Source: an uncultured Bacteroidales bacterium (GTDB lineage: Bacteria; Bacteroidota; Bacteroidia; Bacteroidales; P3). From it: 64,000 nt of DNA. The stretch spans positions 29,173-93,172 of the forward strand of contig ONJQ01000008.1 of assembly GCA_900318175.1 (NCBI GenBank). Direction: 5' to 3'. A program made the translations under genes and the position numbers. Under the pieces are notes generated by a model that worked only from the letters and a program-made list of their open reading frames with translations, searched no databases and was not told the DNA's origin. Below are positions 17,988 to 27,163 of the stretch, piece after piece. Position 1 is the first letter of the stretch; each line of letters starts with the position of its first letter.

Positions 17988-20000
17988 ATGAAAAGCAATT
18001 TACAATCTTTTGCAACACTGGTAGCTTTGGTTGCCATAGTGAGTTTTACCTCATGTAAGAAAGAAGGACAAGTGGTAGCGACTTTCACCGCCACAATGGA
18101 AAGCTGCTCAGATATCCACAACGCCAAGACGGTGCTCGATGGCACCGCGTTGAAGTGGGTGTCAGGCGACGAGGTGAAGATATACTCTGGCAGCACAGAT
18201 GCCGTATTCACTGCCACGCCCCTGAGCAATGCCACAACGGCAACCTTCACCACCACGGACCCCACGTTTGAAGCAGGGAACAGCTTCATTGCCTACTATC
18301 CTGCCAATAGTGTTGTCAGCCAGAATAGCGTGACCATTCCCGCAACGCAGGAGAGTGTCGACGGCTCGCTGCGAGGCTTCCCGATGCACGCCTATTCGAC
18401 CTCCAACGCACTACAGTTTACGAACCTCTGCGGTGTGCTGAAGCTGCACCTACAGAAGAGTGATGTGACGGTCACCTCTATCGCCCTGACTACCGACCAG
18501 ACCATCAACGGCACCTATCAGGTCAACAACTACAACAGCACTGAGACGGCCACACTGAACACCACCTCGGTGACCAACGGCACCAACACCACCACTATGG
18601 AGTGCAACCAAAGCATAGACCAATCTCACGACTTCTATATCTACCTGCCCGCAGGCACCTACAGCGGACTGAAATTGGTCATTACCGCCTCTGACGGTTC
18701 GGTTTGCATCAAGGGTCCTGCCCCTGCAGGACGCGACGTGGTGATTGAGCGCAGCAAGTACAGCACCCTCACCCTCAGTGGCAATGATTTGAACTTCGAA
18801 CAGCCAACTACTACTGCCAACCCGCTCACCTTCGAGGCCAAGGTGTCTGGTGCGACGGTCAAGTTTAACAGCCCTTCCAATATCGGAGCCAGAATGGTGT
18901 ACAGCACCGATGGAGGCAACAGCTGGACGACTTATGGCAATAATACCGATATTACTCTGGAAAATGTAGGCGACAAGGTCTCTTTCCGTGCCGCAAACTC
19001 CAACAGTACTTTAGGGACTAGGAACTTTAGAACCTGTAGTAGATTCACCGTTAATGGTGATTGCTATCTTTATGGCAACATAATGAGCTTGCTTTTTACG
19101 GATTATGAGAACGCCACAGAGTTGGACTATTACTATTCAAATACATTTTCCTATCTGTTTTATAACGTAACTGATATCTATAATCATCCGACCAAACAGC
19201 TGCTCCTCCCTGCCACCGAATTGGTGCCCTATTGTTATGCCCATTTGTTCGATGGCTGCACCAACCTCACCACTGCACCTGCCCTTCCTGCCAACACGCT
19301 GCAAGGCTATTGTTACCAATATATGTTCAATAAATGCACCAGCCTCACCACTGCGCCTGCCCTGCCTGCCACCTGGCTGGATGCCTATTGTTATTCCTAT
19401 ATGTTCAATGGCTGCACCAGCCTCACCACTGCACCTGCCCTGCCAGCCACCAGTCTGGCAAGCTATTGTTATTCCTATATGTTCTATGGCTGCACCAGCC
19501 TCACCACTGCACCTGCCCTACCTGCCACCTGGCTGACATCCCATTGTTATTCCAATATGTTCGGCAAAACTGCACTCACCACAGCACCGGCTCTGCCTGC
19601 CACCAATCTGGCTGCTTATTGTTACGATCACATGTTCTACGATTGTAACAACCTCACCACGGCACCTGTCCTGCCTGCCACCACTCTAATGACCGGTTGT
19701 TATCAATATATGTTCAATACTTGTGACAACTTGACAGTGGCTCCTGACCTTCCTGCCCAAGTATTAGTAGCAAATTGCTACGAGGGTATGTTTGAGTATT
19801 GCAATCATTTGAGTAGCATAAAATGCTATGCAACCACCGGCATTGCCCAAAATCATAGTACAGATAATTGGGTTTACAAAAATCAGTCCTATGCTACCCC
19901 CGGCACCTTCTACAGACCTGCCGGCGTGACCTGGCCCAATGCATGGAATGGCGTAATTACCAGCTTAGGCTATTGGACACTGGATGACCTGACAGACTAA
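17988..20000 (+). CDS. Surface lipoprotein: fimbrillin-like domain plus BspA-type LRR repeats
   Basis: The 670-aa lipoprotein has a signal peptide with lipobox TSC (Cys at about 23). Residues of about 30-265 resemble the fimbrillin/Mfa-like fold seen in Bacteroidales adhesins (KWVSGDEVKIYSG, FIAYYPANSV, DFYIYLPAGTYSGLKLVI). A linker domain of about 270-395 follows. Residues of about 400-610 hold eight tandem 26-residue repeats of the form ALPATxLxxYCYxxMFxGCTSLTTAP, a BspA/LRR-5-like repeat known from surface-binding proteins. The repeats are also nearly identical in DNA (78-bp period), especially between 19250 and 19560. It lies between two IS remnants. Probably an adhesin anchored at the outer membrane. 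Confidence 0.85.
   Translation: MKSNLQSFATLVALVAIVSFTSCKKEGQVVATFTATMESCSDIHNAKTVLDGTALKWVSGDEVKIYSGSTDAVFTATPLSNATTATFTTTDPTFEAGNSFIAYYPANSVVSQNSVTIPATQESVDGSLRGFPMHAYSTSNALQFTNLCGVLKLHLQKSDVTVTSIALTTDQTINGTYQVNNYNSTETATLNTTSVTNGTNTTTMECNQSIDQSHDFYIYLPAGTYSGLKLVITASDGSVCIKGPAPAGRDVVIERSKYSTLTLSGNDLNFEQPTTTANPLTFEAKVSGATVKFNSPSNIGARMVYSTDGGNSWTTYGNNTDITLENVGDKVSFRAANSNSTLGTRNFRTCSRFTVNGDCYLYGNIMSLLFTDYENATELDYYYSNTFSYLFYNVTDIYNHPTKQLLLPATELVPYCYAHLFDGCTNLTTAPALPANTLQGYCYQYMFNKCTSLTTAPALPATWLDAYCYSYMFNGCTSLTTAPALPATSLASYCYSYMFYGCTSLTTAPALPATWLTSHCYSNMFGKTALTTAPALPATNLAAYCYDHMFYDCNNLTTAPVLPATTLMTGCYQYMFNTCDNLTVAPDLPAQVLVANCYEGMFEYCNHLSSIKCYATTGIAQNHSTDNWVYKNQSYATPGTFYRPAGVTWPNAWNGVITSLGYWTLDDLTD
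19195..19818 (+). repeat. Eight 78-bp coding repeats
   Basis: Each unit encodes one 26-residue leucine-rich repeat. Units 2-5 are the most alike, sharing long blocks such as CTCACCACTGCACCTGCCCT (20 bases) with few changes. Unit 5 has lost one codon at the GC position. High identity suggests recent duplication or gene conversion, and a capacity for copy-number change. Confidence 0.85.
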
Positions 20001-20021
20001 ACAAATTAAAAATTTAGTATT

Positions 20022-20066
20022 AAAAGGGGGAGGCACTCGGGGACGGGTGCTTCCCCCTTTTCTTAT
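20022..20066 (+). terminator. Terminator of the LRR-lipoprotein gene
   Basis: Stem AAAAGGGGGAGGCAC against GTGCTTCCCCCTTTT with one G-T pair, 22 bases after the stop. Between here and 20260 only AT-rich non-coding DNA is seen. Confidence 0.88.
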
Positions 20067-20260
20067 CAATTAATGATAATTTAGTGTTTAAAAAAGAGCA
20101 TTATCATTGCCATGCAATAATTTGATGGACATGAACGCGACAACAATTTCCACTCGTCATTACAAAAACAAAACCTACAATCTCCTATAAACCAACAGAT
20201 AACGTCATGCATCCAAGCCATGCTCAAAAAAATAATTATTATAAATCAAAAAAAAAAACT

Positions 20261-20268
20261 TATTTTTG
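20261..20268 (+). promoter_or_regulatory. -7 box of the small lipoprotein gene
   Basis: TATTTTTG preceded by an A tract, 42 bp before the start. No good -33 box. Confidence 0.5.
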
Positions 20269-20310
20269 CAAACGAAAAACAAAGATTATTAATCTATTAA
20301 ATCTCTTAAC

Positions 20311-20859
20311 ATGAAAAAACTCACATTGATGATTGCCGCCATCCTTTTCTGCGGCTCCGTTTTTACCTCCTGTAAAAAGGACCCCAGCGGTTCCGGCACG
20401 AGCAGCGACAAGAAACTTGTTGAAGTCAGAGTCAACCAGTCCCTCACCCTCTCCTCTTCCAGTAACGATGCCTTGAATCGTGCCTACAACGTGAAAGTGA
20501 TTTATTTCGATGCTGGGAACCAGATTGCCACCCACAACTTCACTCCCAGTGATCTCGGCTGGATTGGAGAATGTGTCCACACCACCTTCCCCTGCAAAGC
20601 CGGCTTCCGTCTGATCGCCACTCCCAAGTCCGACCTCTCGGGCGTTGCCGAGGATGAGAAGTTCGACATCAATGGCACTTTCAAATTTACCATCGTAGCC
20701 AAATACTCCAATGGCACCACAGAAAATCTGAAGGAAGCGAATGAAGGAATTGCATATAACGGATTGAGACCCTACAATGGCCGCGTAATCAAGTCACTCC
20801 GTTCGGCCTACCAAATAGATCAGAATGGCAAACTCCAGGCTATTGAAATCGATGAATAA
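20311..20859 (+). CDS. Small lipoprotein of unknown function
   Basis: A 182-aa protein with a signal peptide and lipobox TSC followed by Lys-Lys (Cys at about 20), typical for Bacteroidota lipoproteins. The body is mostly predicted beta strand (VEVRVNQSLTLSSSS, AYNVKVIYFDAGNQI, KFTIVAKYSNGTTEN). No family is recognised with confidence; it may belong to the diverse fimbrillin or Ig-like surface proteins. It has its own promoter and terminator, so it is a single-gene unit inside the IS-flanked island. Confidence 0.75.
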   Translation: MKKLTLMIAAILFCGSVFTSCKKDPSGSGTSSDKKLVEVRVNQSLTLSSSSNDALNRAYNVKVIYFDAGNQIATHNFTPSDLGWIGECVHTTFPCKAGFRLIATPKSDLSGVAEDEKFDINGTFKFTIVAKYSNGTTENLKEANEGIAYNGLRPYNGRVIKSLRSAYQIDQNGKLQAIEIDE

Positions 20860-20920
20860 GTAATCACGTTAGTACATCTATCGACGTTTTTTCCATACAG
20901 CCCTGACGAGGCTGAATCTC

Positions 20921-20958
20921 AAAAGCCCCAGACAGCACATCGCTAATCTGGGGCTTTT
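20921..20958 (+). terminator. Terminator after the small lipoprotein
   Basis: Perfect 12-bp stem AAAAGCCCCAGA with TCTGGGGCTTTT, loop of 14. It may act in both directions because an A run precedes and a T run follows it. Confidence 0.9.
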
Positions 20959-21044
20959 GTTTGTATAACAAAGGGACACGAATTCAAAATCGGTTTAATA
21001 GATAAAAATTAGGCTGTTTTTTCATCCGAAATAATGCTATATGG

Positions 21045-21205
21045 AAAACAGTGTTTTATTTTGCGCTGTCGACTAAGCGGAGAGGGGCGCTGCTGTGGAG
21101 CAACCCCTCATGGAATAGACTACGAGCAAAACACCAATGACAAGGTTGCCCTATCGGGTGGCCTTTTGTTATTGAGATTTGCCTCTTGATGCCTCAAAAA
21201 ATTGA
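21045..21205 (-). mobile_element. Insertion-sequence remnant B
   Basis: About 155 bp similar to 17021-17175 in the same orientation. It includes the shared block CAACCCCTCATGGAATAG and CCCTATCGGGTGGCCTTTTG. On the minus strand it encodes only the last dozen transposase residues (EASRGKSQ then a stop). It is a terminal scrap of the same element as remnant A. Confidence 0.75.
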
Positions 21206-21301
21206 CTTATGACGGAAATTCTCATCGAACTGGAAGAGTCAACAGTATGCTTGATGTGATAGTACAACAGACCAGAGAGTTAAGAAGTGGTAAAAAGATA
21301 A

Positions 21302-21331
21302 AAGCGATAGAATTAAAAGATTCTGTCGCTT
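21302..21331 (-). terminator. Terminator of the 117-aa lipoprotein gene
   Basis: Stem AAGCGAyAGAAT against ATTCTGTCGCTT, followed on the minus strand by a T-rich run. It is 7 bases after the stop at 21338. Confidence 0.75.
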
Positions 21332-21337
21332 CTTTCG

Positions 21338-21691
21338 CTAATCTTCGCCCCAAATAATTTTATACCAATCTCCTTTTGTGTCAATTACATCCATTGGAGA
21401 CCCCAAATACAACCGATTTGCTGTGTCCTTGAATGCAATCCAATAGAAATTCCTGTCGTTTGCAGGATATACCACGTCTAAGGGTTCGTGTACAACAATA
21501 TATGGTTCATTGGGTCTAAAAACAATTACTCTCAGCAAAGAATCCAGCGCGGACTCAAAATCGGAACCAATTGTCGCCTCGTATTTGATATATCCAGCGT
21601 CGAAAGAATACATTCTTTTTGGGGTTTCTTTTTTCTCACAATCAGCAAAAAGCGCAACTGTGGCTATGAGTAATACAATGGCCTTTTTCAT
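21338..21691 (-). CDS. 117-aa exported protein, probable lipoprotein
   Basis: A small secreted protein starting MKKAIVLLIATVALFADC; the Cys at residue 18 in FADCEKK could be a lipobox, although Asp before Cys is unusual. Mature part contains YSFDAGYIKYEATIGSDFESALDS and ends KGDWYKIIWGED. No family recognised. It begins only 10 bases after the end of the metallopeptidase gene on the same strand, so it is probably co-transcribed and might be an inhibitor or accessory factor of that peptidase. That role is inference from position only. Confidence 0.65.
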   Translation of the reverse strand: MKKAIVLLIATVALFADCEKKETPKRMYSFDAGYIKYEATIGSDFESALDSLLRVIVFRPNEPYIVVHEPLDVVYPANDRNFYWIAFKDTANRLYLGSPMDVIDTKGDWYKIIWGED

Positions 21692-21700
21692 AATTGTTAA

Positions 21701-22997
21701 TTATTTTTTGATTATTCTATAACGCTCACTTCTATTCGCAAACTTAATGTCGATAAAGTAGATGCCTGCTGAAACCTGAGATATATTGATTACATCAGTT
21801 GGGTTGTCTAATTTCATTATCGGACGCCCCGCAATGTCCATTATCACTATTTTCGATGGTTGCTCTTCTCCGTTAATACGAATGTTTAATTCGTCCATTG
21901 TAGGATTTGGATAAACAACGGCTGTATTTATTATCTCAGTTGTGTCTATACGACGTACAGGGGCAACTTTTATCGATGGCGGTGTCGGAGCTGTTGCATA
22001 AATAGTAGCAGACTGTTGAAAAATATAAGCGTTAAGTTCAGAACCTGCCGACGCTTCAAAACCATCCGAAAACACAATCTCATTACCAGCCTTAATTGTA
22101 AATGATTGGCCACTATTAAGGGTGACATTACCGTTGGTTTCCACATTCGATGCGGCTTCAACAAAACCATAATTAAGACTACCGGGAATTGTTGAGGAAG
22201 TAATTGTCAAGTTTGTGGCTACATTTTCAAAATAACCAACCTCCTCATAACGATAATTCCAAACTTTTGCGTTATTGTTAATTAATGATGTTCCCATTGA
22301 CACCCCGCCATACATAACATCAGGGTTGGACCAGTAAAGCAATCGTATACATCCACTACAATAGTCGTCATAAGCCATAATGGTTCTCCATCCACCGTCA
22401 GGATAAACGTAGCCGTGACCATAGGCGTATGGCCAAAGTCGAGGATCGCATCGATAATCATGCATACACCCCATCAAATGTCCAATTTCGTGGATAAATG
22501 AATGACTTTCTGTCGCACAACGTGCATTTACCACGCAGAATGCTTCGTCAACATCAGCCTTAATAGTGTATGCCTCGCCACAATATCCACTAATATTCTC
22601 CAATAAAACACATATATCGGCTGCATACTTTGTTCGCAATGTATGCACTTCGTCCATATACCCATCGTTAGTTTCTTTAAACCTATTGACATCTGTGGTC
22701 GATGATGATGACTCAATATAACTTGTTTTGCCAATATATACTATTTCAATATTTCTTTTTGACATTAAACTCATCATCACTCAATTCAATTTTAAACAAT
22801 GTATCTTCCGAGAAAAGAAGGTCTTTTTCAATGTAAACAGGAAAAACAGATAACACTTCTACTCTACTTCCAATTTCTGTCAGAGTTTCGTTATTCCTGG
22901 TTGTCGGTAATTCCGCTATCAATGTTTGTTGAGAATATGCAATATGTGTCAACGAAAAAATTGCCATCAAAATAAAGATTGTTTTTATGTGTTTCAT
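21701..22997 (-). pseudogene. Secreted zinc metallopeptidase with T9SS sorting tail, frameshifted
   Basis: Two overlapping frames make one gene. The first (22997-22746) encodes a signal peptide MKHIKTIFILMAIFSLTHIA and about 60 mature residues, and ends prematurely just after KKKY. The second (to 21701) carries the peptidase: HEIGHLMGCMHD is the HExxHxxGxxHD zinc site of metzincins, with a conserved Met-turn candidate in TIMAYDDY. It ends with a T9SS type A sorting domain (YPNPTMDELNI, ISQVSAGIYFIDI). Removing one A from the A5 tract at about 22758-22764 would join them as VKRNIEIVYIG. It is either a real frameshift, phase variation in the tract, or a sequencing error. The intact product would be secreted through T9SS. 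Confidence 0.8.
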
Positions 22998-23012
22998 AGG
23001 TTCAATTTTTTG

Positions 23013-23020
23013 CAAATATA
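23013..23020 (-). promoter_or_regulatory. -7 box of the metallopeptidase gene
   Basis: TATATTTG on the minus strand, 16 bp before the start at 22997. Confidence 0.55.
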
Positions 23021-23549
23021 CAAATAAATTTTCAATTAGCAAAAAAAAATACATCTTCATACAAAAAGGGGGTAACATTTTTCAATATCAATGGCATCAA
23101 TCCACATTCCCAACATCAGATTTACGGTATAGTACAGGAGGGGTTGTAGGGTCTGGTATTATGGTTTTCAATCTCCATATCTGCTCCAGGTCATCCATAA
23201 AGCTGTTCGAGAATAGTTCGGTTGGGGGTACGAAAAACGACAATATGCATTGCATTTGTCGTTTTTTTTATCCCTGTGCGTTGTTATTTGAAAAAACAAT
23301 GCCCCACTCGGGTCGGAGGGCCTACAAGCTTTCATGCCCAAACGTCCCAAACAAATGCACCAAAGCTGTTTTTCTGCTAATATTCGAAGAATAATGAATC
23401 CATGTGAACAACTAACATTTTTTTGCTCATAATTGTGCACCGGACTCCTTCCGAGCGGGGGGAGCCCCTGTGTTTCGGAATGGTGAAACCTGACAATCAG
23501 AAGCATGGGACTGCTGTTCGGTGTGTCGGACAACGCTCCTTCAAATGCC
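23021..23549. other. Long non-coding stretch with a terminator-like hairpin
   Basis: No credible gene. A stem ACGACAA/TTGTCGT at about 23237-23262 has A and T runs on either side and could terminate transcription from either direction. A partial copy of the palindrome arm (CAACGCTCCTTCAA) lies at 23531-23544, just before the full copy. Confidence 0.5.
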
Positions 23550-23596
23550 GTTCAACGCTCCTTCAATATTGAATCAATAATGAAGGAGCGTTGAAC
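23550..23596. repeat. Intergenic palindrome, copy 1
   Basis: GTTCAACGCTCCTTCAATAT is mirrored on the other side of the centre, with one imperfect position near the middle. Related to 46945-46995 and 59988-60040. It lies about 70 bases downstream of the LRR gene that ends at 23664. Confidence 0.9.
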
Positions 23597-23663
23597 AAGG
23601 GGTTGTAGGGCGAAAGTGGAGCCTACCCGGAAACAGGGGAAGAGATGGGCAGAAGGCTCTCGG

Positions 23664-24434
23664 CTACATGGACTGGATGGTGTACTGGCCCCAGATGTAG
23701 GAGGCTTTGTAGGCGGGGAAGTTCTGCCCGGTGACGTAGATGGGTATTTCGCGCCCAAAGGCGGGATGGCAAGCGGGTTGGGGCGGCACAGGACCGAAGA
23801 AGGTGACGGTCTTCAACTGCTCGTAGCCGTCGAAGGCGTGGCAGCCGATGGTGGTGACGGTGGCGGGGATGAGGTAGTCCGTGACCATCTTGCAGTTCAT
23901 GAAAGTGCCTTCGGGGATTTCCTCAAGGCCGTGGGATATGACAAAATGGCGCACATTGCTGCAGTCCTTGAAGGCATAGGTGCCCATCTCGGTGACGGAG
24001 TTGGGCATGACGACGTCGATGAGTGATGTGCAGCCTTCGAAAGCGCTGCCCCCGATATAGGTGAGGGTCTTGGGCATGAGGATGACGCGGAGGTCGGTGC
24101 AGCGGTAGAAAGCGCGCTCGCCAATGAAGAAGAGGGTGGTGGGAAGCTCGACACCTTGGATGCGGATGCAATTGGCAAAAGCCTCGTCAGCAATGCCAGT
24201 GACGACAAAGTTCTGGTCGTTGTAGCGCACGGTGCGCGGCACCTTGATATAGCCGCCAAGGAGTTCGGGGTTTTGCTGGTTGTACCACACGTTCACTTCG
24301 CCGTAGTCGATGATTTTGTAATGAAGCACCTGACCGGTGGAGCAGACGGCGGAGAAATCGGACTGTTGGTCGGTCTGGGCAAAGACGGGACTTGTCAGCA
24401 GGACAAGCAGGAGGATGTTGATAATTTTCTTCAT
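23664..24434 (-). CDS. Secreted BspA-type leucine-rich repeat protein
   Basis: A 256-aa exported protein with signal peptide MKKIINILLLVLLTSPVFAQ. After a 70-residue lead domain come about five LRR-5 (BspA/TpLRR) repeats of 23 residues: IADEAFANCIRIQGVELPTT, IGERAFYRCTDLRVILMP, IGGSAFEGCTSLIDVVMP, MGTYAFKDCSNVRHFVI and IGCHAFDGYEQLKTVTF. It ends with the typical capping segment ending in a predicted IYVTGQNFPAY. Such proteins mediate surface adhesion. No sorting tail or lipobox, so the final location is uncertain. 50 bp separates it from polA. Confidence 0.88.
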   Translation of the reverse strand: MKKIINILLLVLLTSPVFAQTDQQSDFSAVCSTGQVLHYKIIDYGEVNVWYNQQNPELLGGYIKVPRTVRYNDQNFVVTGIADEAFANCIRIQGVELPTTLFFIGERAFYRCTDLRVILMPKTLTYIGGSAFEGCTSLIDVVMPNSVTEMGTYAFKDCSNVRHFVISHGLEEIPEGTFMNCKMVTDYLIPATVTTIGCHAFDGYEQLKTVTFFGPVPPQPACHPAFGREIPIYVTGQNFPAYKASYIWGQYTIQSM

Positions 24435-24487
24435 GGTAATCTGTATTTTGTTTCCGATTAATAATCAATAAATAAATGAAGGAGCGA

Positions 24488-27163
24488 CTAATGGGCTTCG
24501 AGCCAGTTGGGACCCACGTCGATGCCCACCTCGATGGGTATGGCAAGGGGCAGGGCGTTGAGCATGGCCTCTTCAACAATGGTGCGCACTTGCTGCTCTT
24601 CGGGTTTGTAGCAGTCGAACACCAATTCGTCATGCACCTGGAGAATCATCCGCGAACGGAGTCCAAGCCGTTTGAACTCGTTGAAGATACGAATCATGGC
24701 AATCTTTATCATGTCGGCAGAGGTGCCTTGGATGGGCATGTTGACAGCGTTGCGCTCGGCAAAGTTGCGAGCTGAAGCATTGCGGGAATTGATGTCGGCC
24801 AGATAGCGACGGCGCCCGAGGAGGGTCTGGGCGTAGCCATGCTCACGGGCAAAGGCAATGTTGGAGTCGATGTAGTTTTTGATGTCGGGGTATTGGGCAA
24901 AGTATTCTTCAATCAGTTGCGCGGCCTCTTTGCGGGGGATGCCGAGCTGCTCGCTGAGACCGAAGGAGCTGATGCCGTAGATGATGCCGAAATTGACGGA
25001 CTTGGCGTTGCGGCGCAGGTCTTTTGACACCTCGTCGATGGGAATGCCGTAAATCTTGGCAGCGGTGGCGGCGTGGATGTCGTAGTGGTTGGTGAAGGCG
25101 TCGATCATGTGGCGGTCATTGGCCAAGGAGGCAATGATGCGGAGTTCGATTTGCGAATAGTCGGCGGCAAGGAGCAGGTAGTCGTCATTGCGGGCCACGA
25201 AGGCTTTGCGTATCTCACGACCACGCTCGGTGCGGATGGGGATGTTCTGCAGGTTGGGGTTGGAGGAGGAGAGGCGGCCCGTGGCGGTGACGGTCTGGTT
25301 GTAGACCGTGTGGAGACGGCCCGTGGCGGGATTGATGAGTTTGGGGAAGGAGTCGAGATAGGTGCCTATGAGCTTGTTGAGCGAGCGGAATTCGAGGATG
25401 AGGGGGATGACGGGGTGTTTGTCCTTGAGTTTGACGAGGACATCCTCGGCAGTGGAATACTGCTTGGTGGCGGTGCGCGGGGGCTTGTCGGTGACGTGGA
25501 GCCGCTCGTAGAGCACCTCGCCCAACTGTTTGGGCGAGGAGATGTTGAAGGTGCCACCGGCAAGGGTGAAGATTTGCTGCTCGATGGCGTCGCGCTCGGC
25601 GGAGAGGCGGTTGGAATAGTCCTTGAGGGCATCGACATCGATGCGCACGCCCTCCTCTTCCATGCTGATGAGCACGTCGACAAGGGGAAGCTCGACGTCG
25701 GTGTAGAGCTTACGCATGCCGGCGTCGGCAAGCTGGGCGGCCATGAGAGGATAGACCTGCCAGAGGATGGCGGCGGACTCGCGGTCGTCGGCGGGTTCGC
25801 TGCCGAGGATGCCCATTGCTATGCTTTGGAGGGAGTGGCGCGCCTCGGGGTCGAGGAGGTAGTGGACCAGCTGCACGTCGAAGACATCGCCCTGAATCTC
25901 AATGTCGAGCTCGCGAAGAATGTATTTCAATGCTTTGAGGTCGTAGCAGAGCTTGAGGGTGGAGGGGTTTTGGAGCAGTGTGCGAAGACGGGAGCAGTCA
26001 ATGTCGCCCACAAGAGCGGTGTAGACATCGTCGGCATTGAAGGCCAGCACGATGGTGGCGCCGGAGACGAAGATGGCCACATCGCCGCTGTCGGGGAAAG
26101 TGGTGAGGGTGTGGAGGTCGAGGGCGCGGTTTTGGTCCACAGCCGGAGCATCGAAGAGGGTGGGCTGCTCGAAAAGGGATGGTTGGCTGGTGGCAGCCTT
26201 CTTGGCCGTGGAGGCAGCAGGTGCCGACGGCATGACGACCTTCTTGGCTTGGGCAAAGCGCTGAGCCTCGGAGGGGTCGGAGACGGAGAGGTCGGTAAAG
26301 ATGCGCTTGGAGAGGGCGCGGAATTCCAGCTCGGAGAAGAGCTGTTGAAGGGCGGCATAGTCCGGCTTGTGCAGTTGCAGCTCCTCCTCGTTGAGGGCGA
26401 CGGGCGCGTCGAGCACGATGGTGGCGAGCTGCTTGCTGAAGAGTGCCTGCTCGGAATACTGCTGGACCAGACAGCGGAGTTTGTCGTTCTTGATTTCTTC
26501 GGCATGGGTGACCATGTTCTCGATGGAGCCGAACTGGGCGATGAGTTTCTTGGCGGTCTTCTCCCCCACCCCGGGAATGCCGGGGATGTTGTCCGACGCG
26601 TCGCCCCAAAGGCCGAGGAGGTCTATGACCTGCTGGCAGCTGGACACGCCGAATTTCTCTTTCACCTCATCGACACCAAGGACCTGGTCCGGCTTGCCCA
26701 TACGGCCAAAACGGTAGATGTAGACATGCTGGGTGACAAGTTGTCCGAAGTCCTTGTCGGGGGTGACCATGATGACTTGGTCAAAGCCCTGGCCTTCGGC
26801 CCAGTGGGAGGCGGTGCCGATGACATCGTCGGCCTCGTAGCCCTCGCAGGTGATGATGGGGATGTTGAAGGCGGCGATGATGCTGCGGATATAGGGCAGC
26901 CCCACCTGAATGGCTTCGGGCATGGCCTCGCGGTTGGCTTTGTATTCGGCATACATCTCGTGGCGGAAGGTGGGCTTTTGCAAGTCGAAAGCCACGGCAG
27001 CGTGTGTGGGCTGCAACTTCTTGAGGAGGTCGTAGAGCGTGGTGGTGAAGCCGAGCACAGCGGAGGTGTTGACGCCCTTGGAGTTCATGCGGTTGGAACC
27101 GTTGAGGGCGTAGTAGGCGCGATACGCCATCGCCATGCCGTCGAAAAGAACGAGTTTCTTCAT
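24488..27163 (-). CDS. polA: DNA polymerase I
   Basis: The 891-aa enzyme fills gaps and removes RNA primers. The 5'-3' exonuclease domain (about residues 1-290) has FDGMAMAYRAYYAL, YEADDVIGT and GDASDNIPGIPGVGEKTA. The polymerase domain (about 500-891) has motif A DYSQIELRIIASL, motif B RRNAKSVNFGIIYG and motif C QVHDELVFD. The middle 3'-5' exonuclease-like domain lacks the DxE metal motif: the expected position reads SGDVAIFVSGA, and CYDLKALKYIL has lost the second Asp. Proofreading is therefore probably absent. The start codon overlaps the pdxA stop (TAATG), so translation is coupled. Confidence 0.96.
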   Translation of the reverse strand: MKKLVLFDGMAMAYRAYYALNGSNRMNSKGVNTSAVLGFTTTLYDLLKKLQPTHAAVAFDLQKPTFRHEMYAEYKANREAMPEAIQVGLPYIRSIIAAFNIPIITCEGYEADDVIGTASHWAEGQGFDQVIMVTPDKDFGQLVTQHVYIYRFGRMGKPDQVLGVDEVKEKFGVSSCQQVIDLLGLWGDASDNIPGIPGVGEKTAKKLIAQFGSIENMVTHAEEIKNDKLRCLVQQYSEQALFSKQLATIVLDAPVALNEEELQLHKPDYAALQQLFSELEFRALSKRIFTDLSVSDPSEAQRFAQAKKVVMPSAPAASTAKKAATSQPSLFEQPTLFDAPAVDQNRALDLHTLTTFPDSGDVAIFVSGATIVLAFNADDVYTALVGDIDCSRLRTLLQNPSTLKLCYDLKALKYILRELDIEIQGDVFDVQLVHYLLDPEARHSLQSIAMGILGSEPADDRESAAILWQVYPLMAAQLADAGMRKLYTDVELPLVDVLISMEEEGVRIDVDALKDYSNRLSAERDAIEQQIFTLAGGTFNISSPKQLGEVLYERLHVTDKPPRTATKQYSTAEDVLVKLKDKHPVIPLILEFRSLNKLIGTYLDSFPKLINPATGRLHTVYNQTVTATGRLSSSNPNLQNIPIRTERGREIRKAFVARNDDYLLLAADYSQIELRIIASLANDRHMIDAFTNHYDIHAATAAKIYGIPIDEVSKDLRRNAKSVNFGIIYGISSFGLSEQLGIPRKEAAQLIEEYFAQYPDIKNYIDSNIAFAREHGYAQTLLGRRRYLADINSRNASARNFAERNAVNMPIQGTSADMIKIAMIRIFNEFKRLGLRSRMILQVHDELVFDCYKPEEQQVRTIVEEAMLNALPLAIPIEVGIDVGPNWLEAH

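Noticed and set aside
22756-22766. Programmed -1 ribosomal frameshift site in the metallopeptidase gene
   Set aside because: The frame of the peptidase is +1, not -1, relative to the signal-peptide frame, and the A tract does not form the X XXY YYZ heptamer in the right phase.
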